DNA from: Butyriboletus loyo
Taxonomy: Eukaryota > Basidiomycota > Agaricomycetes > Boletales > Boletaceae
DNA: 64,000 nt
NCBI GenBank assembly: GCA_038093515.1
Contig: JBBPSI010000013.1
Location: 62,001 to 126,000 of the forward strand
Direction: 5' to 3'
Below the pieces are notes generated by a model, which worked only from the letters and a program-made list of their open reading frames with translations, ran no database searches and was not told the origin of the DNA. Positions 33,609 through 43,761 of this stretch are shown piece after piece (within the stretch, counting starts at the first letter, position 1; each line of letters starts with the position of its first letter). A program made the translations under genes and the position numbers.

Positions 33609-35548
33609 ATGAGTGTCGACGCTGAGCGCCGGCCGACTTTCCCAGACGGTATCAGTCAGCTCGTGCCAGATGACCTCCTTACTCGTCCTGCGATGGCATC
33701 CAAGCCAGCGAAACGACACTTGTCTCCAGCCCCTTTGCCTCCACCAAAGCGTCAAGATGGCCTGCATACTCCATCCGCGTGGGGTGTCATCACGTCGTTC
33801 GACAATGCCTTGTACGACGAGCTCGTGTTCTTCATATTCTCATTCCTGAACTCGAGGGATCTATGTGCCGTTCAGGCCGCCAACAAGAACTGCTCCAGAT
33901 TGGCGTGTGACAATCAGGTACTTGCATATATTGCCCTGCGGGGGGACGCATGTTGAACATCAGCAACGCAACATCTTTCTGCATTGTTAACAGCTCTGGA
34001 AGTCCCTCTTCGTTAGCGACTTTGGCAAAGCCCGTCTCAGAGGTGGAAGGGGATTCTACAGCAGAATAGATGGTGGTCGCTTGGTAAAGGGACTCCCGTC
34101 TCGTGCATCCTTTCCAGCAGACGACTCAGAGAGTCTCAACTGGAAGTGGATGTACCGCATAAGCTCGAATTGGAGAAACGGTGGGCACCATCAAGGCCAT
34201 TCTCTTACATTGGCTATCTCATCCACACAACCAAGGTCGTTGCACTGTAGATAGCTTGGGTGGTGGTGTTCCATCCACATCCGCACCCTCCCAAACACCT
34301 CCGTCAGTAATAACGACCCCGAGGTTCCACGTCCTGCTGGCGGGCACTCTGACCATCTCTGCTTCATCAGAGATGTCTCACCAACCTACAATCTTGCTCA
34401 GATCTCGTCCGGACATGGTCTATTCACTCAAGTGCAGGTCTAGCATTACCACCGGTCCGATGGGAATATCCACCATAGCTATTGACCAGTCTCGTTTGTC
34501 ATCTAAAACTCCCAAACAGGCTAGTGCTCTCCGTTTGGCGGCTTTCTTATCGACAGGGGAGTTCAGTGTCTATGAGTACGACCGCTTATCGTTCTCCCCA
34601 TCTCCGAAGCTCGCTTATATCCCATTGCCCCGCCACCGGTCTCATGTTATGCATGCTGCATATCATCACCCATTACTCGTTACCTTATCTGACACGTTTA
34701 CTCTCATGGTATATGACCTCAGTGGGGACGCGATCACCCACACTCATTCACTTACCTCATTCACGAGCCATCCGCCAACCTCTTTGATCCTCTCCGTCAT
34801 GCCCTCCTGTCCGTCATACAGGCTTGTCTTGGCATATGCCATCCCAGTATACCCAGCACACTGGAGTGTCGGTGTCACTGAGCTGATCATTTCATCCTCC
34901 GGTTCCATCACTCCCCCTGTTGCTCTCTCAGGGACGGCCGCTCCAGTGCCGCTCTCCTCAGCCAATTTCGTTGTGGCTGGAACACGCTCGGCACGTGCCT
35001 TTGACGTTCCTCAAGGTTGGATAGATGATGAAAAATTAAAGGCCATGCGTGCACAGTGGGGACGCAAAGTGAAACAGGTTACCGATACACAGACGGATGG
35101 CAAATGGGTCGTCCTCGCCCCTGGTGACGCTTCCGAACCACCCCTTTCGTACGGCGAAGGCTGGTCAAGCGATGGCGCCTCCAGCTCGTCCTCTTCCTCA
35201 ACGTCCTATGTCTCTCCACCGAGTCATACGTCGACACAACTCCAGCTTTATCGGCTGTACATGCCACCATTCTCCTCGACGCATGCACCAAGGCTCAGTT
35301 TCGTCCGCACGCTCCATGGACCACTGGGACCTGTCTCTGCGCTTTATTTGGCGGACGGCCGCTGCGTCAGTCTTGGCGTCAACGGTTCGATATGGGTCTG
35401 GGATCTAGAGGGCGGGGAAGGGACGGAGATTGCGGGGCCAGTCGTCGGGTCTAAGCACACGGGTGGACAGGGCACCGTCGTGTTCGATGAGCGACGGATC
35501 GTGACCTCTGGCATCAGAGGGATTGAAGAACGTAGATTTGATATTTAA
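33609..35548 (+). CDS. F-box protein with C-terminal WD40-like repeats
   Basis: Likely substrate receptor of an SCF ubiquitin ligase. The F-box is FDNALYDELVFFIFSFLNSR followed by DLCAVQAANKNCSRLACDNQ and, after a GTACTT..AACAG intron, LWKSLF. A second intron (GTGGGC..CCAAG) joins ISSNWRNG to RCTVDSLGGG. The remaining 440 residues are one open block with degenerate WD-type blades, ending in VSALYLADGRCVSLGVNGSI then WVWDLEGGEG. A Ser-rich insert (SSDGASSSSSSSTSYV) lies before the last blades. The start is taken at 33609 (MSVDAERR); 33693 (MASKPAKR) is also possible. A truncated, frame-broken copy lies 6 kb downstream. Confidence 0.8.
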
Positions 35549-36187
35549 GACCATTATTGTTAACTGTATGTATGGAAGCATGTAGACCACATCGTTTGTG
35601 CGAAGGCCAATGATGGCGTCCGGATACGGAAGGTAGTAATCAATGACAAGCGAGCATCAAACTCTGGCTTGGCTCTAAGTGGAGCTTGCTTGGCCTTGCA
35701 AACGCATGTCCAGCCGCCTTCTGTTCGCTAAGCATATCGTCTTCGAAAACACGACGTTCATCAACACCCCGACTTGTCTCATGGACAGCTATCCTGGCGG
35801 ATCTCTTGGGTGCCTCCACTCGTCGAGGTTAGTAGCGGTGGCACTGGCAACGACATTGCTCCGCAGTTGGACTGCATGACCCGTATTAGCGCCAACGCTT
35901 CCAAGTTCCGGACAGAAAACGTATGTAAACCGGCACTTGAACGGAGGCGAGCGGAGTCATTCTGCCAAAATCACGCCGCATGCTGATGAAATGCCATCGT
36001 GTAGTTCGGTGGTGAGCCAAGCCCAACCTACAGGAAGTTCCCTATAAAAAGTTTTGGGCTGAAGACCCCGTATTGACCACCCCGTCGAACCTGGCCTAGT
36101 CTTCTCATTCCAGTAAGCCTTTCCGGAACGCCCATTGAAATTCCAAGGTCCTCAGACCTCTGAACCTCGTTTCTAGTATCTTTCATC
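35549..36187. other. Intergenic stretch, no supported gene
   Basis: This 640-base gap separates two plus-strand genes. Only short frames without domains are present. It holds the 3' UTR of the F-box/WD40 gene and the promoter of the next F-box gene. Confidence 0.4.
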
Positions 36188-37552
36188 ATGCCAGGCACTG
36201 GACTCATGGAAACACCCGCACGGGTACACGACAAGATCGATAAATTCAATACTCTTCCTCCGCCTGAGGTTCAGACGGATATTGTTGACTCAATGTCTCC
36301 ACCCCACGCAGCCGAGTATATCTCGGCTCAACACGCGCTCGCTCAAGACTACGCCATACTCCGACTCATCGATGAAGGCATTGAAGATTGTCGAATGCGC
36401 ATCGCGCGTACGCACGGGCAGATGCATCTCCTAGAACGTCGACGCGACGCTGTTCAACGTCGCGTATCTATCCAACGTGCACGACTCAGTCCTGCGCGCG
36501 CAGTACCTGACCAAGTACTCCAAGAGATCTTCCAACACTGCCTACCGGATGATCTTTACGTCGTGCCGCACACGCGTTCTGCTCCGCTGGTCCTCACGCA
36601 CGTGTGTCGCCGGTGGCGAGCCGTCGCACAGGGTACTTCTGAGCTATGGTCGTCCATCGCGCTACATGATTGTGGCGTGTGGAACTATGAGCTCGAAGTC
36701 AAGATGATCAAGCGGTGGCTTGATCGATCCCGCATGCACCCTATCCGCATGAGCATCGCATGCCTTCCGCATACCGATTTTGGGCTGGGAAGGAACGTGT
36801 CGTGCTCGGCCATTTTTCAGCTCGCGATTGCGCACAGCGCTCATCTAAAAGATTTGCGCCTGAATGTCAATGGGACGTACTTGTACCATTTCATGGACTG
36901 TGCGAGTTTACCAGCGCTGCAATCCATCGTCATCTCGCTTCACTCCGTCCATCGTATCGATGAACACCTGGAACCAACCCCGCCTACATTTTTCTCTGCC
37001 CCCAATCTCAGGCGCATCGCGTTCGAAGGAGATGTGACATCGATCAGCCTCATTCCTCGTACTGTCTTTCCCCAAATAACACACCTCTCCTTTGAATGTA
37101 ACATGACCCTCGATCTCGCCCTCCTATTCCGAGACTTTCCCAGTCTCCAGTACCTTACACTTTCGCTCTCGCTCCTGCGCCATGCTCTCCGTTTCCGGCT
37201 ACTGCCACAGAGCGATCATAGGATCGTCGTACCAACTCTCCTCTACTTGGACCTCCGTCTCGACAATGACATGCTCGAATTTGGAGACCCCGAGAAGCTA
37301 GAGACAATGCTCGATCAACTCGAGTTTCCGTCGTTACAAACACTGACCATCGCCGCGCCGCTGAGACCGCGCCACCACGAACGGACCGGACGCACGGAGG
37401 CCAGTTGGGAGAATCACACGACATGGGTGCGCAGTCCGAGCGTGGCGTCTCTCTTGGCTCGTTCCCGTTGCGCTCGACCACGGTTCGAGTGTCGGGACCT
37501 CGGATCGGCTTGGAGGCGTGGTGGGTATGAGACATTCGACCAGGAATTATAG
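36188..37552 (+). CDS. F-box protein, mushroom-type
   Basis: Uninterrupted frame of 454 residues starting MPGTGLMETPARVHDKIDKF. An N-terminal coiled coil (DCRMRIARTHGQMHLLERRR) precedes the F-box-like region VPDQVLQEIFQHCLPDD and PLVLTHVCRRWRAVAQGTSE followed by LWSSI. This arrangement, a coiled coil, 'P..VL.EIF..C' and 'VCRRWR.VA..T..LW', is the one typical of the very large agaricomycete F-box family. The rest forms loose leucine-rich segments (LQYLTLSLSLLRHAL, LLYLDLRLDND). The target is unknown. The absence of introns is common in this expanded family. Confidence 0.82.
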   Translation: MPGTGLMETPARVHDKIDKFNTLPPPEVQTDIVDSMSPPHAAEYISAQHALAQDYAILRLIDEGIEDCRMRIARTHGQMHLLERRRDAVQRRVSIQRARLSPARAVPDQVLQEIFQHCLPDDLYVVPHTRSAPLVLTHVCRRWRAVAQGTSELWSSIALHDCGVWNYELEVKMIKRWLDRSRMHPIRMSIACLPHTDFGLGRNVSCSAIFQLAIAHSAHLKDLRLNVNGTYLYHFMDCASLPALQSIVISLHSVHRIDEHLEPTPPTFFSAPNLRRIAFEGDVTSISLIPRTVFPQITHLSFECNMTLDLALLFRDFPSLQYLTLSLSLLRHALRFRLLPQSDHRIVVPTLLYLDLRLDNDMLEFGDPEKLETMLDQLEFPSLQTLTIAAPLRPRHHERTGRTEASWENHTTWVRSPSVASLLARSRCARPRFECRDLGSAWRRGGYETFDQEL

Positions 37553-38610
37553 TTTGCCCCGTGATGGTTCAGAGCGATTATAGTACATGTTTTCATAACG
37601 CATGGCCTCACCATGCATAATTCTAATTTTGCATGGATTTTAGGCTGCCGGGCGCTATGTAATGTTATCGTTTGACTACTCTACTACATGCCATTTGAGA
37701 GTCGTGACCGGACGATGGCCGGTATAAAAAAGGAAGATCCAGGGTCTTACCAATCAAATTTAGAATAGTGACCCTTGGGGAGGCTGCTTCTTGCAGATCT
37801 GAGTGAAACCGAGTCGGGGAGGCTCTAAAAACCCAGATTTTTGTATATCGCATAATGTATGTCCATGAGGATTTGGGGGGATTATGCAATATCAGATCAC
37901 ACATTTGCGCATTTGGGTCATGTTAACTAAGCAGTGAGACCTTGAGAACTCAAAAAACATGTCAGTATTCCGAGGAGCCTCGCGGCACATGCTAATCGAC
38001 GCACACCCAGGCCGGCATCTGGGTCAAACAAGACTCGTGCCCAGGGTTCCCTTACATTATAGCACGCTTTGTCATATCTCGGGATGGCATATAATGGTGA
38101 TCCGTACTGTATTCGGCTATTAGGGAATCATCGGAAGTGCTTACGTTGATGGGTCTCGGACACTCCCGACGAAAAAAAGTAGTCCCCAACCCACTGCTTC
38201 CGTTCACGTAACTTGCTTCCTTCAAATCGGCTTTCTGAAAAGCGTATTGGCATGGGCTTTACTCGTTTCCTTTCTAGTATGACCCTTTTTTGACGGCCAT
38301 CGTCCAATCACAACTTTTAAATGGCCTGTAGTAAGCGATAACGTTGCTGTCGTTGCACCTTTGCAGACCGGCCTGACTTTGCTCGCCTCTGACTGTGCGG
38401 GTGCCCCGACGTGAGGTTGCCCGAGGCTCGCCGGTCGTTTTAGATGCACCAGTCTCCTAAGTTACGGCGACTTGCTAATACGGTTCGATCAAGTTCTGAA
38501 CGTTAGCTATGGATATACAAGACTGACGCTTTGATCTATCCTGGTAAGTTTCGTCAACTCTCATAGCACAAGGAGCAAATGGATTTATTCATTTGGCTAG
38601 CTTATACATA
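37553..38610. other. AT-rich intergenic stretch ahead of the transposon remnant
   Basis: No supported gene in about 1 kb. It contains the 3' end of the F-box gene and, at 38583-38610, the left flank of the element, which is repeated near 41185-41221. No other repeat with defined ends was seen. Confidence 0.4.
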
Positions 38611-38641
38611 CTACAGTCGACATCCTTATAACCCATACCCC
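38611..38641 (+). repeat. Left terminal inverted repeat
   Basis: 31 bases matching the reverse complement of 39188-39218 at 29 positions. It starts CTACAG and is preceded by the TA target site. Confidence 0.85.
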
Positions 38642-38754
38642 TCGGTTTATGCTCCGGATTATGGGTTATGAGGAAGCATGGGGCCTGTGAATGACCACAC
38701 CAACGGGACGAAAATAGTTGTGAATTTGTCAAGTAGCATACAATGGGGCGTCTG

Positions 38755-39000
38755 CTACTTACTACGTGTGAAATAAGAAGTCAGTTTACTATCGCCCATC
38801 GCCTGCATGCGCTTCGTGCGCGTTCGCTGCCCAGCATTGTCCCCAATGTGCGGGAAAACGGATCTCCGTGCTCGTTTGTATATTTCTGTAATAACAACGC
38901 TGCCTGGAGAGCTTCCTGTGTCGTTATCCACCTCGTCACGTGCCTTTTTTGCCTCCATAACCGCTTGGTATATGTCCTCATCCGTCGCATCAAAGATGTT
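38755..39000 (-). pseudogene. Transposase C-terminal remnant, frameshifted
   Basis: Reading the minus strand from about 39000, one frame gives FDATDEDIYQAVMEAKKARD. A second frame then carries EALQAALLLQKYTNEHGD and PFSRTLGTMLGS. The first frame resumes with RMQAMGDSKLTSYFTRSK. The three pieces follow each other in the order I recall from the tail of fungal pogo-like transposases, but they lie in two frames, so the copy is broken. The catalytic DDE core is absent. Confidence 0.6.
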
Positions 39001-39187
39001 ATTGGAACTTGGATGCTATATTGGAATCACCAATGGCACTGATGATATAATTTAATTTCCTAATTTAGGCATTACCTATGGGTTATCCCAGTCGAAATGG
39101 GTATGGGTTATGGGGTAAGGGTTATGGACTGCAAACCGACTTGGGAAATGGCAAAATGTATGGGTTGCAAGGAAGTATGGGTTATCT

Positions 39188-39218
39188 GGGGTATGGATTA
39201 TAAAGATGTCGACTGTAG
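39188..39218 (-). repeat. Right terminal inverted repeat
   Basis: Inverted partner of 38611-38641, with two mismatches (at the seventeenth base of the shared motif and in the TTATAA-flanking base). It ends CTGTAG followed by TA and GGGCCT. Confidence 0.85.
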
Positions 39219-39368
39219 TAGGGCCTTGGCAACTTGGGGGTCTGCAGACTGATAACCATGCTGTAAATAAGCTCACGTACAAACACACGTCAACTATGAT
39301 TATATAACAGTTCCAAATCGGGTCGACTTTACAGTCACGTGCGCGCTGTCCCAACCGTTACTGGCAGG

Positions 39369-39394
39369 GCTATCCAGCCACCAATATAGGTGAG
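39369..39394 (-). repeat. Copied scrap of the LETM1-like gene's last exon
   Basis: This 26-base block differs by one base from 41916-41941, which codes '..THLHWWLDS' in the last exon of the LETM1-like gene. CTGGCAG stands just before it in both places. It has no reading context here, so it is a duplicated fragment. Confidence 0.65.
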
Positions 39395-39435
39395 CTCGTA
39401 GGGTGGAGTTTCTGACACTGCGAATATTTATCTAT

Positions 39436-40315
39436 CTGACTTGTTGGAAGAGTGTCGACGCTCGGCGTGGGCTGACTTTCCCAGACATTATCAGTCAGCT
39501 CGCGGGTGCCGGTGATCTCTTTACTCGTGCTGCGATAGCATACAGGCCAGTGAAACGACACTTGTCTCTAGCCTTTGCCTCCACCAAAGCGTCAACATGA
39601 CTGTGTTCACCGTCCGTGCGACGTGTCATCATGTCGTTCGACAACGTCCTGTATGACGAGCTCATCCTCTTCACATTCTCATTCCTGAACTCTAGGGAGT
39701 TATGTACCGTCTCCGAGGTGGCAGAAGATTTTACAGCAGAATAGATGGTGCCCGCTTAGTAAATGGGCATCCCTTCCAGCAGACGAGCCAGAGAATCTCA
39801 ACTGGAAGTGGATGTACCGCATAAGCTCAAATTGGAGAAATGGTGGGCAGCATCAAAGCCATTCTCTTACATTGGCTATCTCATCCACACAACCAAGGTC
39901 GTTGCACTGTAGATAGCTTGGGCGGTGGTGTTCCATCCACATCCACACCCTCCCAAACACCTCCGTCAGTAATAACGGCCCCGAGGTTCCACGTCCTGCT
40001 GGCGGGCACTCCTGACCATCTCTGCTTCGTCAGAGATGTCTCACCAACCCACAAATCTTGCTCAGATCTCGTCCGGATATGGTCCATTCACTCAAGTGCA
40101 GATCTAGCATTACCACCGGTCCGATGAGAATATCCACCATAGCTATTGACCAGTCTCGTTTGTCATCTAAAACTCCCAAACAGGCTAGTGCTCTCCGTTT
40201 GGTGGCTTTCTTATCGACAGGGGAGTTCAGTGTCTATGAGTGCGACCGCTTATCGTTCTTCCCATCCCCAGGGCTCGCTTATATCCTTGATCTTGTCCGC
40301 CATGCCCTCCTCCAA
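39436..40315 (+). pseudogene. Truncated copy of the F-box/WD40 gene
   Basis: It follows 33594-34815 closely by eye, from GACTTGTTGG through the F-box and the start of the repeat domain. Against the parent it lacks about 175 bases joining the F-box to the next exon (parent about 33860-34035) and about 160 bases near parent 34626-34783. It carries in-frame stops (for example after ACA at about 39598, and TAGTAA near 39758) and a one-base insertion near 40009. The WD40 half is gone. The sequence past about 40315 no longer matches. Confidence 0.85.
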
Positions 40316-40538
40316 ACTGTCTTCCAAAGCGCTTTGATGAGTACGTTTGTGCTCGCGCCCGCAGACAGCACATGTGCTAAGGAGTTTTTTCCACCGACCC
40401 GCAGCGTATCGAGATTTTTCAAAGCACACAAGTGAGTCACGAGCTCATTCTCGACTAGTTACACAAGTACAAGACACACGCGTTCCATCAGATATTTCCA
40501 GCAGTTGGAGTTGCGGATCTAAGGTTACCCCTTCTCTT

Positions 40539-40989
40539 AGAAGGGGAGATTGGTGTGGTTGCAACCGATAGCGACGATGCCATCTGTAACAAGGCGGTGA
40601 GCACCGAATACGACGCAGTATTATTGAATATTCCAAATCACTTACTGTAACTGTCATCTGAGCAGCAAAGAACATTATCAGAGCTATTGTACGTGATCAG
40701 CGGTCGAGTCCTTGACGGTGACAAAGGCGGCCTACCATGTTGTAGGAATGGTGTCAGGATTGTTGACGTTGTTGGGGTTACATGTGACACCGATGGAGCC
40801 GACGATGCCCGAGGGCTCAACTCCTAGCCACTTTAAGAGGGCGGCAGTCTTGAGGTCGGCGGGAGACGTGACGGAGTTGCAGCACTGGATTGATCCAGTC
40901 GTGCACTCGCCACTGACAGACGCAATGGCAACGGTGACAACTACGAAAGCGAGGAAGGCAGACGAGATAACCCGGGATTTGGGGAACAT
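40539..40989 (-). CDS. Class I hydrophobin
   Basis: Secreted amphipathic coat protein of hyphae. It starts MFPKSRVISSAFLAFVVVTV, a signal peptide ending near VSGECT. Three exons: GTAGGC..AATAG and GTAAGT..TACAG introns join '..TIPTTC' to SDNVLCCSDDSY and N-GIVAIGCNHTNLPF, where it stops at 40539. All eight cysteines are in hydrophobin order: C (ECTTG), CC (IQCCNS), C (GVTCNP), C (PTTC), CC (VLCC), C (AIGC). The long C3-C4 spacing and GVTCxP fit class I. About 110 residues, a normal length. The intron positions also match basidiomycete hydrophobins. It is intact although it lies between pseudogenes and a transposon scar. Confidence 0.94.
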
Positions 40990-41055
40990 GGCGAGTGGGA
41001 ATTTTCTCTGATGAGACCAAGTCGTCGAAGGGATGATCTAGGTTGGGGAGAGCAA

Positions 41056-41065
41056 TTTTATATTA
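41056..41065 (-). promoter_or_regulatory. TATA-like box of the hydrophobin gene
   Basis: Minus-strand TAATATAAAA lies about 70 bases before the ATG at 40989. Strong TATA boxes are usual for highly expressed hydrophobin genes. Confidence 0.45.
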
Positions 41066-41184
41066 CCCCGTCTTCTCACTGATGCCTTCGAGTTAGATTG
41101 GCGACCAATCCGTCTATGAGATAGGCCGTCGATAAACGGACTAGGGTACGTTTGATCACTAGCAGTAGCGCAAAGAACACATGA

Positions 41185-41227
41185 ATTTATTCATTTGGCT
41201 AGCTTGGTGATGTTATACATAGGGCCT
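41185..41227 (+). repeat. Unoccupied paralogue of the transposon insertion site
   Basis: The first 21 bases equal 38583-38603. After a 9-base difference, TACATA and GGGCCT follow directly, the same two flanks that enclose the 608-bp element at 38609-39226. A single TA stands where the element has TA on both sides. Confidence 0.75.
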
Positions 41228-41837
41228 ACGCCTGTACTGGCTCGGGCCTGTCTTCTCGTACTATCAGCACGTACCCTGAGGTCTGCAGACATGAGAATGA
41301 TGAGTGGTGGTGGGATATCGTGTAGGAACTTGGTAATATTTACAGCCTATACATACACACATACTTGTTTGTGTTGTAAGGAAACCGCCATCGCGACTTG
41401 CTTAGCGCCAATAGGGCCGACGCATCAACCGCAGTGATGTAGCGCCACCGTTGACTCTCAAGTTTTAGATCCTGCCCTAGTTGCTTTTGTCCTTGACCGA
41501 TCTACTGTCCAGATTACCTATGGTACCACGATGCTACTCACACAAATTGCCTTGAGTTTGACATACGAAGAGTGCAGGGGTTCAAAGGTCAAAAAGCCAT
41601 ACGATTGAGTTACTTCTATCTCTGATATGTCGAGAACTTCTTTGGACAGTCCGACAGCTCGCGGTCTATAGCGACTGGGGAGCAGTTCTGATATAAACTC
41701 GCACAAGAACGAAGGATTGTGAGTCGTGTTGACATTCTACTAACGAGTAATGTACAATCAATCCACCAGAAGGAATGTCGCTTCACTCGCTCAACAGTGG
41801 GAAGTGATATGATTAGAACATGCTGAAAAAGATGGGA
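41228..41837. other. Intergenic stretch between hydrophobin and LETM1-like genes
   Basis: No supported gene. It contains the far promoter of the hydrophobin gene and the 3' UTR of the LETM1-like gene. GGTCTGCAGAC (about 41279) recurs at 39238 beside the transposon, a further sign that the two areas are copies. Confidence 0.45.
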
Positions 41838-43284
41838 TTAATTCTGCGAGCCAATCAAACCAAGCATCAACAAGCGTCTGCTGACAGGATTGGAGCCTGC
41901 TGGCAGCACCTCGGCGCTATCCAGCCACCAATGTAGGTGAGTTCTCATAGCATCCGCTGAAGGACTGTCGGACTCCGGTATCCTGAATCACGGTCAAAAA
42001 TCAGGACACCATAGTCGAGGAGTAATATCGAGGACTCACATTCCACGCTCAAGCAGTACCTCCTCAAGCTCGGGGATCGTCAAATGCCGACCACAACCCT
42101 CACGTCGCAACCGTTCATCATCCAGGGCAACGGCATTCATATGTCTACGTATCCGCCATGTATTGAAGGGAGCAGGGCCCCAGGCTGGTAGCCCGAGAAC
42201 GCTTTAGGAAGATGAGCGGTCGAGGCAACAAACTGACAACCCATCATACCTGCATACTGCACCCGGATTGCCCATGTTCTTTACTGGAACGAAACCAGAC
42301 TGTTTACCCTCTTTACAAATGGCCTCAAAAACGCTACGGTGGGTGAAGAGCGCAGTCAGTTGTTGGTTGCGCGTTCTAGACACGATACGATCCCGTTGAC
42401 CCGGCAATACGCAGGTCGAAGGCAACATGCGGGGAGCATAGAGCGCAACAAAGGGAACTAGTTCCTCTGCCACAAGGATGATCACCAAGAATGGTATGAG
42501 CCTAAAAACAAAATGAGTCCCAAACACGACCCATCACGAAAAGGCTGACTTGAGAACGTCTCGTCTGTACGTTTCAATGAAACGTTGTTCTGCTCGAGAA
42601 GGCAAGGCACCACCAGATTTTGAACGGGCAGTGATTGCAGCCACCTGCTTTCTGTGGGTATTTATCGACTTGAGTCCCCGAAAGTAAAATTTCTGGGGAC
42701 GAGCGAGTGTTAACCTAGGCTTCGGAGAAAGATTGGTGACACACCAAGAGTTGGAGAGCTTGATGGGTGAATCGCTTGAAGGGGGTAGCATCTTTGGGCG
42801 GTGGCTCCAGCACGCCACGTTCAATTGCAGAATTGATGTCCTGTTTCGCGAGAGCTAACACGTTGAGCGAGGATTCGATAGGCTTAGGAGGCTTGGTGTG
42901 GCGGGGAGGATGGTAACAAGAAGGCGAGGACGAGTCTTGGGAGGGTCGTCGAGATGGTATCGAGTCTGACCGGAGTGTAGTGGGCTTTACAGGGCCAGGT
43001 TTCAACTCTATCTTCTTGTTTCCCCGAGGTGGGTTTGGAGGAGGAATGGTGTGATCGGTCGACTGAGCGGTGGCAGACTTGGGCGTTACAGTTGATGCAA
43101 ACCGGAAATAAACGACTTGGTGGGCCGATCTATACTTGGAGAAGTAGAGGGCCCTGGGCCTTGGTGAAGGCATGCTTGAGGAAACCAACTTGGATCTAAT
43201 GCATGACTGAGCATATTTTGGGAACAGTTCCGTTCCATTGACTTGCCTGTTCAGCGCAGCATTCTTTCCTGCTAACCGTAACAT
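41838..43284 (-). CDS. LETM1-like mitochondrial membrane protein
   Basis: Probable inner-membrane protein of the LETM1-domain group, which affects K+/H+ exchange or mitoribosome binding. The start is taken at MLRLAGKNAALNRQ (43284), which gives a basic, Ser-rich targeting region up to YFRFASTV. The frame is open further upstream. The domain begins KFYFRGLKSINTHRKQVAAI and RAEQRFIETYRRDVLK, then the hydrophobic LIPFLVIILVAEELVPFVAL and YAPRMLPSTCVLPGQRDRI. Spliced 3' exons give WGPAPFNTWRIRRHMNAVAL, LRREGCGRHLTIPELEEVLL, ERG|M-IPESDS and a final LRTH-like MRTHLHWWLDS, ending IGSQN at 41838. Motif order fits LETM1 proteins, but overall identity looks low. Confidence 0.68.
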
Positions 43285-43471
43285 AAAACCTAATGCGCCG
43301 GTGTTGGATACTCCGCAATGGTTCCGTAAAGAAAAGGGAGGGGATGACAGAGTTGTACTAGTTGGCAGTAAGGCAAGTGCATTGAAAAGTGAGTCGTGAC
43401 TGATGCCAAATGTCACATTCATGTCACGCTGTGGCTGACAACTGGCTTGCATGAATGTCATAAGTCGCGTC

Positions 43472-43500
43472 CAACTTGAATGACATGCTCATTCAAGTTG
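43472..43500. repeat. Perfect hairpin, 12-bp stem
   Basis: CAACTTGAATGA, loop CATGC, then the exact inverse TCATTCAAGTTG. It lies about 190 bases upstream of the LETM1-like start. Function unknown. Confidence 0.8.
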
Positions 43501-43761
43501 TCCAAATAACATGCCAATCTATTCGAACATATTGCACATTGCATACAAACGTTTGCTGTGGGCTGTCACTACCCCAAGTCTCCAAAACGACCGTCTTCTG
43601 ATCTCGAAAATTCATCTGAACTAGGCGCAACCAAGTCAGGATAGCTGAAAGCTTGCGGATTTGTTCGTAGAAAAACTCCGGCCAAGGTCAGTAAGCCTCC
43701 AACACCCCAGTCGACTCGGACTCAACCCCTTTCTCCGATAGCCAAGGCTTACACTAAACTG

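Larger units (their letters stand above)
38611..39218 (-). mobile_element. 608-bp TA-flanked DNA transposon remnant, pogo-like
   Basis: The element is bounded by 31-base inverted repeats that begin CTACAGTCGACATC and differ at two sites. It is flanked by TA on both sides (38609-38610 and 39219-39220). Subterminal parts carry many GGGTTAT/GGGTATGG motifs. The interior, read on the minus strand, retains a decayed fragment like the C-terminal tail of fungal pogo/Tigger-type DDE transposases (ATDEDIYQAVMEAKKA). TA duplication is the hallmark of the Tc1/mariner superfamily to which pogo belongs. A matching unoccupied site lies at 41185-41227. Too short to be autonomous: a deletion derivative or MITE. 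Confidence 0.82.

Noticed and set aside
34040..34250. A separate small gene between F-box exons
   Set aside because: The sequence is explained as exon 2 and intron 2 of the F-box/WD40 gene, with in-frame joins on both sides.
39079..39200. Runs of GGGTTAT/GGGTATGG that resemble telomere repeats
   Set aside because: They are irregular, lie inside the inverted ends of the 608-bp element, and match the subterminal motif of its other end in inverse orientation, so they belong to the element.
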